From contig OZ244045.1 of NCBI GenBank assembly GCA_965215295.1, forward strand, positions 1,984,001 through 2,048,000: DNA of 64,000 nt, given 5' to 3'. This DNA comes from HK1 sp965215295 (GTDB taxonomy: Bacteria; Pseudomonadota; Gammaproteobacteria; HK1). The notes below the pieces were generated by a model. It did not search any database and was not told where the DNA came from. It saw only the letters and a list, made by a program, of their open reading frames with translations. Of the stretch, positions 8,761 to 17,016 are shown one piece after another. Positions within the stretch are counted from its first letter, which is position 1, and every line of letters starts with the position of its first letter. A program made the translations under genes and the position numbers.

Positions 8761-9980
8761 ATGACTCCGGATTCGCGCAAGGCTTCTCGTTCGCCCTCGC
8801 CCAGGTCCAGCAGCTCGGCCAGGACCTCGTCGGTGTGCTGTCCGAGCGTGGGCGGTGCGCGCCGGTAGCTCACCGGGGTTCCGGAGAGCCGGATGGGCGA
8901 GCCGACCAGCCGGACGTCTTCGCCCGCGAGCGGGTGCGGCATCCGGACCCGCATGCCGCGGGCGTCCACCTGGGGGTCGGCGAACACCTGGTCGATCGTG
9001 TTCACCGGCGCACAGGGCACCCCCGCCGCCTCCAGGGCCTCCATCCAGGCCGCGGTGCCGCGGGTGCGGGTCACCGCCTCGATCTTCGCAACGAGCCGGT
9101 CCCGGTTGCGCACGCGCAGCGCGTTGCTCGCGAAGCGCGGGTCCCGCGCCAGCCCGGGCGTCCCCGCCGCCTCGCACAGGCGCTCGAACTGGCCATCGTT
9201 GTTGGCCGCGATGATGATGAACCCGTCCAGCGTCGGGAACACCTGGTAGGGCACGCTGTTGGGGTGGGCGGTGCCCAGGCGCCGCGGGACCTCGCCGCCG
9301 ACGAGGTAGTTGGAGGCGACGTTGGCGAGCCACGACACCTGGACGTCCAGCAGCCCGAGGTCCACGTGCTGCCCCTTCCCGGTGAGGTCGCGGTGGCGCA
9401 GCGCCGAGAGCAGGGCCACCGCCGCATACATGCCGGTCATGATGTCGTTGATCGCCACCGGCACCTTGCAGGGCGGGCGGTCGGGCTCGCCGGTGATGCT
9501 GATGAGGCCGCCCATGCCCTGGGCCATCATGTCGTAGCCGGGCCGGTGGGCGTACGGTCCGGTCTGGCCGAACCCGGTGACGGAGCAGTACACGAGCCCC
9601 GGGAACTCCCCGCGAAGCTGCCCATAGCCGAGTCCGAACTTCGCCAGCCCCCCGACCTTGAAGTTCTCCACGAGCGCGTCGCAGTGCGCGAGAAGCCGCT
9701 TCACGAGCGCCGCGCCCCCCGGCTGCGAGAAGTCCACGGTGACGGAGCGCTTGTTGCGGTTGGCACAGAGGTAGTACGCGCTCTCCGTCGTATCCGCGCC
9801 GTCCGGGTCCTTGACGTAGGGCGGACCCCAGGTGCGGGTCTCGTCGCCCACCCCGGGGCGCTCCACCTTGATCACCTCCGCGCCGAGGTCCGCCAGCACC
9901 TGCGTGCAGAACGGCCCCGCGAGCACCCGGCTCAGGTCGAGGATGCGGATGCCGTCGAGCGGTCCTCGCCGGTCGGTCAT
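8754..9980 (-). CDS. CaiB/BaiF (type III) CoA transferase
   Basis: 408 residues from MTDRRGPLDGIRILDLSRVLAG, the classic family start; the 20 extra upstream residues in the open frame are not family-like. Conserved blocks include AGPFCTQVLADLGAEVIKVE and the catalytic aspartate in RPGYDMMAQGMGG (about Asp150). This residue forms the aspartyl-CoA thioester in formyl-CoA and carnitine CoA transferases. The acyl substrate is not predictable. It would act in the cytoplasm, activating a carboxylic acid for breakdown. Confidence 0.92.
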   Translation of the reverse strand: MTDRRGPLDGIRILDLSRVLAGPFCTQVLADLGAEVIKVERPGVGDETRTWGPPYVKDPDGADTTESAYYLCANRNKRSVTVDFSQPGGAALVKRLLAHCDALVENFKVGGLAKFGLGYGQLRGEFPGLVYCSVTGFGQTGPYAHRPGYDMMAQGMGGLISITGEPDRPPCKVPVAINDIMTGMYAAVALLSALRHRDLTGKGQHVDLGLLDVQVSWLANVASNYLVGGEVPRRLGTAHPNSVPYQVFPTLDGFIIIAANNDGQFERLCEAAGTPGLARDPRFASNALRVRNRDRLVAKIEAVTRTRGTAAWMEALEAAGVPCAPVNTIDQVFADPQVDARGMRVRMPHPLAGEDVRLVGSPIRLSGTPVSYRRAPPTLGQHTDEVLAELLDLGEGEREALRESGVIR

Positions 9981-10136
9981 GCGCCGTCTCCCGTGGGTCG
10001 GAGCCCGTTGCGTCGATCCGTGACGGGTCTGCCCCGGCATCCCGGATTCATCCTCGCGGTCCCGGCCATCCGGCGTCCCGGACCGTTCCCGCGGCTCGAT
10101 CCGGCCGCCGTCGATCGCACCGGGCCGGGGGCATCC

Positions 10137-11213
10137 TCAGATCGGGGCGCCGCTCATCTGGTAGAGGACGCCGGAGAGCATCGCCCCGCCCAGGCCGAGG
10201 GCGAGGTACAGGGCGAACACGCTGCGCCGGACCAGGGCCCACACCGCGATGGCGGCGGGGATGCTCGAGACCGCGCCGGCGGTGACGAAGGCGAGCGCGG
10301 CGCCGTTCGACATCCCCATCCCCAGCAGGCCGGAGATGAGCGGGATGGCGGCGTATCCGTTCATGTACGCCGGCACTCCGACCACCGCCGCGAGGGGGAT
10401 GGCGAAGGCGTTGCCGCCGCCGGCCACCGCGGCCACCGATTCCGCCGGCACGTACGCCACCATCAGGCTTTCGGCGAGGAACGCCACGGTCAGCCACTTC
10501 AGCAGGAATCGGCCGGTGCCGAGCGCTTCGCCGGTGAAGCGGCCCCGCCGCTCGGGGGCTTTCCAGAACCGCCACTGGACGGCGATCGGGGCGCGCGGAT
10601 CGAACCCCGCGCCGCAGCTCGAGCGCGTCGCGTCCGCAAGCGGTTCGCGCAGCCCTCCGGCGCGCTCCAGGGCACGCACCGCGACGCCGCCGATCAGTCC
10701 CATTCCCACCGCCGCCACGGTCTTGGCGGCTGCGAAACCGATGCCCACGCCGGCCGCGGTGAGCACGAACATCTCGGGGTCCATGATCGGTGATGCAAGC
10801 CAGAAGGCCATCACCGACGCCAGGGGCACGCCCGCCCGCAGCATCGCCGCGACGAGGGGGATGACGCCGCAGGAGCAGAACGGCGACAGGGCGCCGACGA
10901 TGGAGGCGAGCACCACGGCGCGGCCGGGGCTGCCGGAGAAGGCGCGTGCGATGAGGCGGTCGGCGCCGCTCGCCGACGCGTACGCGGCGATGGCCACCGC
11001 GAGGACGAGGAACGGCGCGATGCCGATCAGGGCGCCGGCCACGAAGCGCCCGCTCACCGGCAGTTGCCCGGCGTCCAGCACGCCGAGCGCGAGCAGGCCG
11101 CACGCGACGGTCAGGACGACCCGGTCGCGGACGAGGGCGCCGGCCAGGGCGCGGACCAAGGAGCCGGCGGCGCGCAGGCGCCCGGCGGTGCGGGGCAGAG
11201 CGATGGTGTTCAT
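10137..11213 (-). CDS. ArsP/DUF318-type permease
   Basis: 358 residues with about eight to ten membrane segments. The signature CSCGVIPL (Cys113, Cys115) and the second-half VGVPAYMNGYAAIPL block mark the permease family that includes ArsP, an exporter of trivalent organoarsenicals, and related Cu/Zn or uncharacterised permeases. The start MNTIALP was chosen because the preceding residues are not membrane-like. An ArsR-type repressor lies 270 bases upstream on the same strand, which supports metalloid-controlled efflux. Organoarsenic specificity is inference. Confidence 0.78.
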   Translation of the reverse strand: MNTIALPRTAGRLRAAGSLVRALAGALVRDRVVLTVACGLLALGVLDAGQLPVSGRFVAGALIGIAPFLVLAVAIAAYASASGADRLIARAFSGSPGRAVVLASIVGALSPFCSCGVIPLVAAMLRAGVPLASVMAFWLASPIMDPEMFVLTAAGVGIGFAAAKTVAAVGMGLIGGVAVRALERAGGLREPLADATRSSCGAGFDPRAPIAVQWRFWKAPERRGRFTGEALGTGRFLLKWLTVAFLAESLMVAYVPAESVAAVAGGGNAFAIPLAAVVGVPAYMNGYAAIPLISGLLGMGMSNGAALAFVTAGAVSSIPAAIAVWALVRRSVFALYLALGLGGAMLSGVLYQMSGAPI

Positions 11214-11310
11214 CTCGACATCCGTTGTTTCATGGTTTCGACGAGTCCGTTTCCGGGGTTTTCCGCGGTGGTCGCCGCCCGGCATCGCCGAGCGTCACGC
11301 CGCCGGCGAT

Positions 11311-11430
11311 GGACGGTGCGCGGGCGCGCGGGACAGGCCACTGCATCCGCGGTGCCGCCCGCCCGGTCACGGACGGTGCGCAGTGCGCGGGACGGGCCAC
11401 CAGCGCATCCTTCAGCCCGGCCGGCAACCG
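11311..11430. repeat. 60-bp imperfect tandem repeat between the arsR-like and permease genes
   Basis: ggacggtgcgc at 11311 recurs at 11371 with a matching downstream pattern (gcgcgcgggacaggcca / gtgcgcgggacgggcca). A decayed third start appears near 11452. Confidence 0.65.
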
Positions 11431-11486
11431 CTGACCGCGCGCGGGCGACGGGACGGACGGTGATCGATGCATGAGCCCGAAGTACG

Positions 11487-11807
11487 TCACGCCGCACCGT
11501 GCGAATGCGGCTTCTTCATGTCCGCGCAGCATTCCTCGATCAGGAAGTCCGCGGTGGCGCGGATGCGTTCCAGGTCCGCCCTGCACCACAGGGCGCTGCC
11601 GGAGCGGGTCCGGGAGACGAGGCCGACCCCGCGCAGGCGGCTCAGGTGATGGCTCAGGGTCGAGCCGGGCACACCGGTGGCGCGCTGGATGTCGCCCACG
11701 GTGAGCCCGTCGTCGCCGGCGCGGACCAGCAGGCGCACGATGGCGAGCCGGGTCTCGTTGCCGAGCTCGGCGAGGATCGGGGCGGTGGCTTCCAGGCTCA
11801 GTCTCAT
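11487..11807 (-). CDS. ArsR-family winged-helix regulator
   Basis: 106 residues. The winged helix is complete (LGNETRLAIVRLLVRAG, then VGDIQRATGVPGSTLSHHLSRLRGVGLVSRTRSG). The recognition helix contains STLSHHLSRL. The usual CxC metal site of classical ArsR is absent from the DNA-binding helix. Instead there is a C-terminal vicinal pair EECCADMKK and a His-rich tail, as in ArsR variants that sense metalloids through C-terminal cysteines. It is predicted to repress itself and the downstream permease. Confidence 0.9.
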   Translation of the reverse strand: MRLSLEATAPILAELGNETRLAIVRLLVRAGDDGLTVGDIQRATGVPGSTLSHHLSRLRGVGLVSRTRSGSALWCRADLERIRATADFLIEECCADMKKPHSHGAA

Positions 11808-11815
11808 GCGGCCGG

Positions 11816-11868
11816 ATGCTAGGACCGGGCCGGCATCCTGTCAACCGTATTTCTGGAATTATCGAAAT
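11816..11868 (-). promoter_or_regulatory. Promoter and probable operator of the arsR-like gene
   Basis: On the minus strand TTGACA (11839-11844) is followed by an exact 17-bp spacer and TAGCAT (11816-11821). The start codon is only 8 bases further on, so the mRNA is nearly leaderless. Just upstream of the -35 lies the AT-rich dyad ATTTC-N10-GAAAT (11849-11868), the likely ArsR binding site. The remainder of 11808-12140, between this gene and the divergent DUF262 gene, shows no supported feature. Confidence 0.7.
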
Positions 11869-12140
11869 AGCGAAAGCACGATGCCGTCGCTCCCGGACGC
11901 CGGCGAGGTCCGCGGGCCGGCGGCAGCCGGGTTCAAGGCCGGAGGTGCCGCGTCATCGTGCTGTCCCCGCGAGAGGCCGCACGAGCCGACCATGTCCCCG
12001 TCACGTCCCGGACCCGGACACCCTGGTCCGGCGCCTCGCCCGGTGCACGGTCTGTCCCTCGGAGTCCGGCATGACCCGGCATTGAACCATCCAATGTGAG
12101 GCTGCGGTAACATGCGCGCGGTGCTGATCGAACCAACACG

Positions 12141-13292
12141 ATGAGCGGACGGATCGGGATGCAGGAAATGAGCAACGACACTGCGGTGCAAGAGCACCAG
12201 ACCGGCCAGACGGGCGAGAGAGAGGAGATCGAAGGTCTGGATGACCAGGGTAGTTCGTGGGGAGACTACCCCATCGACGCACTGCTTATCCGGAATGAGA
12301 ACCGAACGGTTCACGACATCATCCGACGGATCGATCAGGGCAACTATGTCTTGAACCCGGACTTCCAGCGCGATTTCATCTGGCCGGAATCCAAGCAGAG
12401 CAAATTGGTCGAATCCGTAATCATGCGGATCCCGCTCCCTGTGTTCTACATGGCGGAGGACGATGAAGGACGCATGATTGTCGTGGACGGTCTGCAACGC
12501 CTGTCGACATTCCATCGGTTTCTGAAGAACAAGCTCTCTCTGGATCTCCCCGATCGGGACGAACTCCACCGCAAACGTTTTTCGGATTTGTCGTCCAAGT
12601 TCCAGAACCGTGTCGAAGACTGCAATCTCATCTTCTACATCATCGATTCGAAAGTGCCGGAACGAGCCCGCCTGGATATCTTCGACAGGGTAAACAGCGG
12701 TGTGCCGCTCAGCAGACAGCAGATGCGGAACTGCCTGTTCATGGGAAAGGCGACGCGCTTTCTGAGAAAGGAATCGCAGTCCGAGATCTTTCTCCAAGCG
12801 ACGGACGGGAGTCTGAAAGTGACGACCATGAGGGACCGGGAGTTCGTCAACAGGTTCTGTGCATTTCAACTCCTCGATCTCGACGAGTATCGTGGCGACA
12901 TGGACGAGTTTCTCGCCCTGTGCCTGAGCAAGATGAACACGATGGAACAACCCGAGCTGTCTCTTCTGGCCGAGCAGTTCCGCAACGCTCTGGAGAACAA
13001 CTTCATTCTGTTCGAGAGGCAGGCGTTCAGAAAGCACGAGCCGGAGCAGTTGCGGCGCGGTATCATCAATGCATCATTCTGGGATGTAATGTCCACCGGG
13101 CTGTCCCGTTACACGCAAGACCATGTGCGGGCACACGCCGAGCACCTGCGCGGCACCGTCTACGAGTTGCTTCGCGACAACGATTTCAACACTGCGATCA
13201 CCTACGGCCCGAACGACGCCAGAAAGGTGAAAATGCGGTTCCGCATGACTCGGGATGCGTTTCAGGAGGTCCTCGGTGCTCACTCGAATTGA
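12141..13292 (+). CDS. DUF262 (GmrSD N-domain-like) protein, gene 1 of a defence-like cassette
   Basis: 383 residues. The DUF262 core is evident: IIRRIDQGNYVLNPDFQRDFIWPE, then SKLVESVIMRIPLPVFYM, and the signature MIVVDGLQRLST near residue 116. DUF262 is the NTP-binding/ParB-like domain of the GmrSD modification-dependent restriction enzymes and is often found in phage-defence loci. No HNH (DUF1524) domain follows, so nuclease activity, if any, must come from a partner. GC content is visibly lower than in the flanks. It overlaps the ATPase gene by 17 bases, so the two are translationally coupled. Alternative ATGs lie at 12159 and 12168. Confidence 0.82.
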   Translation: MSGRIGMQEMSNDTAVQEHQTGQTGEREEIEGLDDQGSSWGDYPIDALLIRNENRTVHDIIRRIDQGNYVLNPDFQRDFIWPESKQSKLVESVIMRIPLPVFYMAEDDEGRMIVVDGLQRLSTFHRFLKNKLSLDLPDRDELHRKRFSDLSSKFQNRVEDCNLIFYIIDSKVPERARLDIFDRVNSGVPLSRQQMRNCLFMGKATRFLRKESQSEIFLQATDGSLKVTTMRDREFVNRFCAFQLLDLDEYRGDMDEFLALCLSKMNTMEQPELSLLAEQFRNALENNFILFERQAFRKHEPEQLRRGIINASFWDVMSTGLSRYTQDHVRAHAEHLRGTVYELLRDNDFNTAITYGPNDARKVKMRFRMTRDAFQEVLGAHSN

Positions 13293-14451
13293 TTTGCGGT
13301 ATTTCAAGTGCTTCGAGTTGCTGAAGTTGCCGCTGCGGCCGCTGACGCTGCTGTCCGGCGCGAACGCGTCCGGGAAGTCTTCCGTGATGCAGGTGCTGGC
13401 CCTTCTGCATCAGACGATGCAGGACCATGAATGGTCGTCACGTCTCATGCTCAATGGCCGTGCCGTCCGCCTCGGCACCGTGGCGGACGTGATCGACCAG
13501 GTCCATGGGCGGCGCTCTTGCGAAATCACGCTCGTCGACGATGATGCGGCATGGTTCCAATGGGAGTTCGAAGGCAAGCATGAGGAGATGTCCCTTTCGG
13601 TACGAAAGGCGCGGGGAGAGAGCGGGGACGGTCGTGCCTGGGACGTCGACGATCCCGGGCGGCTTCACTATCTTCTGCCTTCCGACGACCCCTCGACGCC
13701 GTCGGATAGCGGGTCGCTGGTCCAGCGCCTGCGCAATCTTGCCTATCTGACGGCAGAGAGGGTGGGGCCGCGGGAGATCCATCCGCTCCAGGATCCTCAA
13801 CGCGCCCCGGCTGTCGATTCGACCGGGGAAGTCGCCGTCAGCGTTCTGTACACCGGTCGCGATGAGCACGTCCTGAAGGAGTTGGCGATTGCCGGCGTCC
13901 CGCCCACCCGTCTGCGGCAGGTGGAGGCGCGACTGGCGAGGTTTTTCCCGCGCTGCGAGCTGCAGATCACCAAAGTGCCGAACGCCAATGCCATAACGCT
14001 CGGACTTCGGACGTCGAACGCGACCGACTTTCTGCGTCCGGCCCACACGGGCTTCGGACTGACCCAGACCCTTCCCGTCGTCGCCGCGGTCCTGTCGGCC
14101 GGAAGCGGCGACCTGCTACTGATCGAGAACCCCGAAGCGCACCTGCATCCGGCAGGTCAGGCGGCGATGGGGGCGTTCATGGCAGAAGCCGCAGCGGCGG
14201 GCGTGCAGGTCATCATCGAGACCCACAGCGACCATGTGCTGAACGGCGTCCGGCGGGCCGTGAAGGACGGGGTCCTGTCCCCCGAGCACACCGCCCTGCA
14301 CTTTTTCCGTCCGCGCGACGCGGAGGAACCGGACAGTGTGGCGCAGGTGCTGAGTCCGACGCTGGACGGCAACGGCAATGTCGATCGCTGGCCGGACGGA
14401 TTCTTCGATCAGTTCGACAAGGACATGGACTACTTCGCCGGCTGGCAATGA
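13276..14451 (+). CDS. AAA ATPase (DUF3696/OLD-like), gene 2 of a defence-like cassette
   Basis: 391 residues from GTG at 13276. This start was chosen for its strong aggagg about seven bases upstream and the canonical VLTRIDLRYFKCFELLKLPL opening; an ATG 21 bases earlier is also in frame. Walker A is GANASGKSS (about 28-36). Walker B is LLLIENPEAHLHP (about 278-290), followed by the ETHSDHVLNGVRR switch segment. The Glu of the usual DEPE motif is replaced here by ENPE, as in DUF3696-type ATPases. There is no TOPRIM domain. These SMC/ABC-like ATPases act as sensors or motors beside a separate effector. It overlaps gene 1 and is one base from gene 3. Confidence 0.88.
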   Translation: MLTRIDLRYFKCFELLKLPLRPLTLLSGANASGKSSVMQVLALLHQTMQDHEWSSRLMLNGRAVRLGTVADVIDQVHGRRSCEITLVDDDAAWFQWEFEGKHEEMSLSVRKARGESGDGRAWDVDDPGRLHYLLPSDDPSTPSDSGSLVQRLRNLAYLTAERVGPREIHPLQDPQRAPAVDSTGEVAVSVLYTGRDEHVLKELAIAGVPPTRLRQVEARLARFFPRCELQITKVPNANAITLGLRTSNATDFLRPAHTGFGLTQTLPVVAAVLSAGSGDLLLIENPEAHLHPAGQAAMGAFMAEAAAAGVQVIIETHSDHVLNGVRRAVKDGVLSPEHTALHFFRPRDAEEPDSVAQVLSPTLDGNGNVDRWPDGFFDQFDKDMDYFAGWQ

Positions 14452-14452
14452 C

Positions 14453-15409
14453 ATGGATCTTCTGGTCAACGACCTTTCGGTTCACGAACAATTCCACGAC
14501 ACGCAATCGTTCCGCGAGGCATTCGCGAAGCTGATGGCGATGCGCAAGGTCGCCAGCCGCTTCGACCGGGACGTTTACTGCCACCACCGATTCCTCTTGA
14601 CCAAAGCCGTGCCGGGCAGACCGTTGCAGCAGGTGTTACAGGCCCTTCCCAGAGACGAGTGTCGAGCCGCGATGCGCTGGCTGACCCGCGGCGGCCCGTT
14701 CTGGGACGACCTCCCCCGACACGGCCCCGACGACTACCTGGAATGCCGATGCGAAGTGGTAACGGATTCCGCCGTTGCGGAAGCCGCCTACCGCCGGATG
14801 CACGGCGCTGATTGCGGACTGGTCAGTGTCACACCATCGGACTGGAACTACACGCCGGTGACCGTGACGTGGCGGCGCGAGGCCGACGAACTGGATGACC
14901 GGCATGCCGACCTCGACAACTGGTGGGATGCCGGCACCCTGGAAGACGAGTTGCGGCATGCGGAGGAGCCGTTGCGCTCTTGGGGCGATCTGCGGCGAAT
15001 TTCGGCGAACCGGTTCGAGCGCCTCGTTTTCGCCGAAGACTGCTTCGAGCCGCTTGACGGGCTTCCGTTCGCCGGTAGCGCGGCGGAACGTTTCCGGTTT
15101 CTGTTCGATGTCCTGGATCGGTTGGTGCTTGCTCACGATGCCGGTGGCGCACCGACGCCGGAAGCACGGCAGATCCTTCGAGACTACTTCACTGGTGGAC
15201 GCGCCCTGTTCTCCGACTCGTCGGAGACGGAGAAACACGACTTCCGCGAGAAGCTGACGTTTCGGCACCCGCGTGACGGCGGACCCTTGTTCTGCCCGTG
15301 GCACGGCAAGGTGAGTCACATGACGCTTCGCCTGCATTACTCGTGGTCCGGGAGCGCAACCGACCCGGTTTACGTGGTCTATGCCGGCCCGAAGATCACA
15401 CGCCGCTGA
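14453..15409 (+). CDS. Unknown protein, gene 3 of the DUF262-ATPase cassette (putative effector)
   Basis: 318 residues from ATG at 14453, one base after the ATPase stop (TGAcATG), so it is surely in the same operon. I do not recognise a catalytic domain. The C-terminal third is striking: FCPWHGKVSHMTLRLHYSW, then VYVVYAGPKITRR. This CxWHGK ... R-x-H/HY-S/FxW ... GPKI pattern looks conserved and functional. The middle is acidic with aromatic residues (LDNWWDAGTLEDELRHAEE). Its position third behind a DUF262 protein and an ATPase suggests it is the toxin or nuclease of the system. That is inference from context only. Confidence 0.75.
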   Translation: MDLLVNDLSVHEQFHDTQSFREAFAKLMAMRKVASRFDRDVYCHHRFLLTKAVPGRPLQQVLQALPRDECRAAMRWLTRGGPFWDDLPRHGPDDYLECRCEVVTDSAVAEAAYRRMHGADCGLVSVTPSDWNYTPVTVTWRREADELDDRHADLDNWWDAGTLEDELRHAEEPLRSWGDLRRISANRFERLVFAEDCFEPLDGLPFAGSAAERFRFLFDVLDRLVLAHDAGGAPTPEARQILRDYFTGGRALFSDSSETEKHDFREKLTFRHPRDGGPLFCPWHGKVSHMTLRLHYSWSGSATDPVYVVYAGPKITRR

Positions 15410-15514
15410 AGCCACGCGGTGCGACAACTGTCAGCAGTGCCGGGCGAGGGCGTTTCGTGTCCCGGTATGGTGTCACCAACAAAATAGTGTTCGGGACGGG
15501 CGAAGTCCTCGCCG

Positions 15515-16960
15515 TCACGGCCCCGTGCCGGGGCCGATCCGGCGGCTGAAGCGCCATGCGATCAGGTTGCCGAGAAGCGCGGGCGGCACGAACCCGGCGA
15601 ACAGCCAGAACGCCGCGGTCCGGTACTGCTCGGCCCGCATCATCTGCTCGAAGCCGAGGGCGTTGGCGATGATGCCGGCGAGGGCGGCGCCGAGCGCGAA
15701 CCCGGTCTGCTGCGCACTCGGCAGCAGCGCCCCGGCCCGGTCGCGGTCTTCGCGGCCGGCGTGCGCGACCACGAGCCGGATGACGTATCCCCACATCATG
15801 CCGAAGCCGGCGGAGCCGAAGAACGCCGAGGCGACGACGAGCCAGAGCGGACCATGGGGCACGAACCACGCCTGCGCGGCCAGGCTCGCGAGCAGCATGC
15901 CGCTGCCCCAGCGGATCAGCCGGCCTTCCTGCGCCGGGGCGAGGCCCGAGAGGAAGAACGCGCCGGCGGTCCAGCCGAGCGATTCGGTCAGGACGACGAG
16001 GCCGGCTTGCAGCGGTGTCAACTGGTAGAGCCGGATCAGGAGGATCGGGCCGTACACCAGGAACGACATCATGCACAGGCTCAGCACGAAGGTCATGACG
16101 ATGCCGCAGCCGACCGGATGGGCGAGGTCGAGCGCGTGGCCCGGCAGCAGCCGGGTCCGTCCGGCGGCGGAGTCGCGCACGGCGAACAGCACGAGACACG
16201 CGCATCCCGACAGCACGAGCCCGGCGGCGGCCGTCGCGGACGCCGCCACGCCGGCGAACGAGAACGACAGGATCGCGCCGGCGACGAACGACAGCCGCAG
16301 GACCGGGATCGGCCGCGCCTGGACCGCCGCCTCGGCGCGGGCTCCGGCCAGCAGCGGGCGCACCGCCGCTGCCAGCAGCAGGCCCTGCAACGCGAACGAC
16401 CAGAAGGCGAAGCGCCACAGGCCGGCGGTGGCGAACGCGCCGCCGATCAGCGGCCCGGACAGCGCCGACGCCATCCACACCACCGACAGGCAGGCGACGA
16501 TGCGCGGTACGAGCCGGTTCGGGAAGAACCGGTCCTGGGCGATGTAGACCAGCGCGACGAGCGCGCCGCCGCCGAGCCCCTGCACCATGCGCCCGGCGAG
16601 CAGCACCGGCATCGCCGGCGCGGAGGCGCAGACCACGCAGCCGAGGGTGTAGGCCAGGGTCGATGCGATCATGGTCCGGCGCAGGCCGTAGCCGGCCACG
16701 CACACGCTGATCGCCGTCGCCGCCACGATCGAGCCCATCAGGTAGAGGGCGAAGGCCCAACTGATCAGCCGCAGGCCGCCGATGTCGCGCACCGCCTCCG
16801 GCAAGGTCGTGGCCGTCAGCATCGAGTTGGCGGCGTGCAGCCAGATTGCCAGGCACAGCGTGAGGAGCTGCGGCAGGTACTCCCGGGTCAGTATCTCGCG
16901 CCAGCCGGCGTGCCGCCGGGCCGGGGGATCGGGTGGATTCCGGCGTTTGTCGTGCCGCAT
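15515..16960 (-). CDS. MFS transporter (14-TM drug-efflux-like)
   Basis: 481 residues with about fourteen hydrophobic segments and an N-terminal cytoplasmic tail. MLTATTLPEAVRDIGG in helix 1 resembles the DHA2 motif in which substrate and proton pathways start. Motif A is recognisable in YGLRRTMIASTL, and motif C-like glycine-rich sequence in GRMVQGLGGGALVALV. It is likely a proton-driven exporter of small hydrophobic compounds. The start ATG at 16960 follows the molybdopterin oxidoreductase stop closely on the same strand, so the two may be co-transcribed. Confidence 0.85.
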   Translation of the reverse strand: MRHDKRRNPPDPPARRHAGWREILTREYLPQLLTLCLAIWLHAANSMLTATTLPEAVRDIGGLRLISWAFALYLMGSIVAATAISVCVAGYGLRRTMIASTLAYTLGCVVCASAPAMPVLLAGRMVQGLGGGALVALVYIAQDRFFPNRLVPRIVACLSVVWMASALSGPLIGGAFATAGLWRFAFWSFALQGLLLAAAVRPLLAGARAEAAVQARPIPVLRLSFVAGAILSFSFAGVAASATAAAGLVLSGCACLVLFAVRDSAAGRTRLLPGHALDLAHPVGCGIVMTFVLSLCMMSFLVYGPILLIRLYQLTPLQAGLVVLTESLGWTAGAFFLSGLAPAQEGRLIRWGSGMLLASLAAQAWFVPHGPLWLVVASAFFGSAGFGMMWGYVIRLVVAHAGREDRDRAGALLPSAQQTGFALGAALAGIIANALGFEQMMRAEQYRTAAFWLFAGFVPPALLGNLIAWRFSRRIGPGTGP

Positions 16961-17016
16961 GGGGGAGGCCCGGCTTCCCGGAATCAGCCGGCCGCCGCCG
17001 TCGCCGTGGATGCCGG

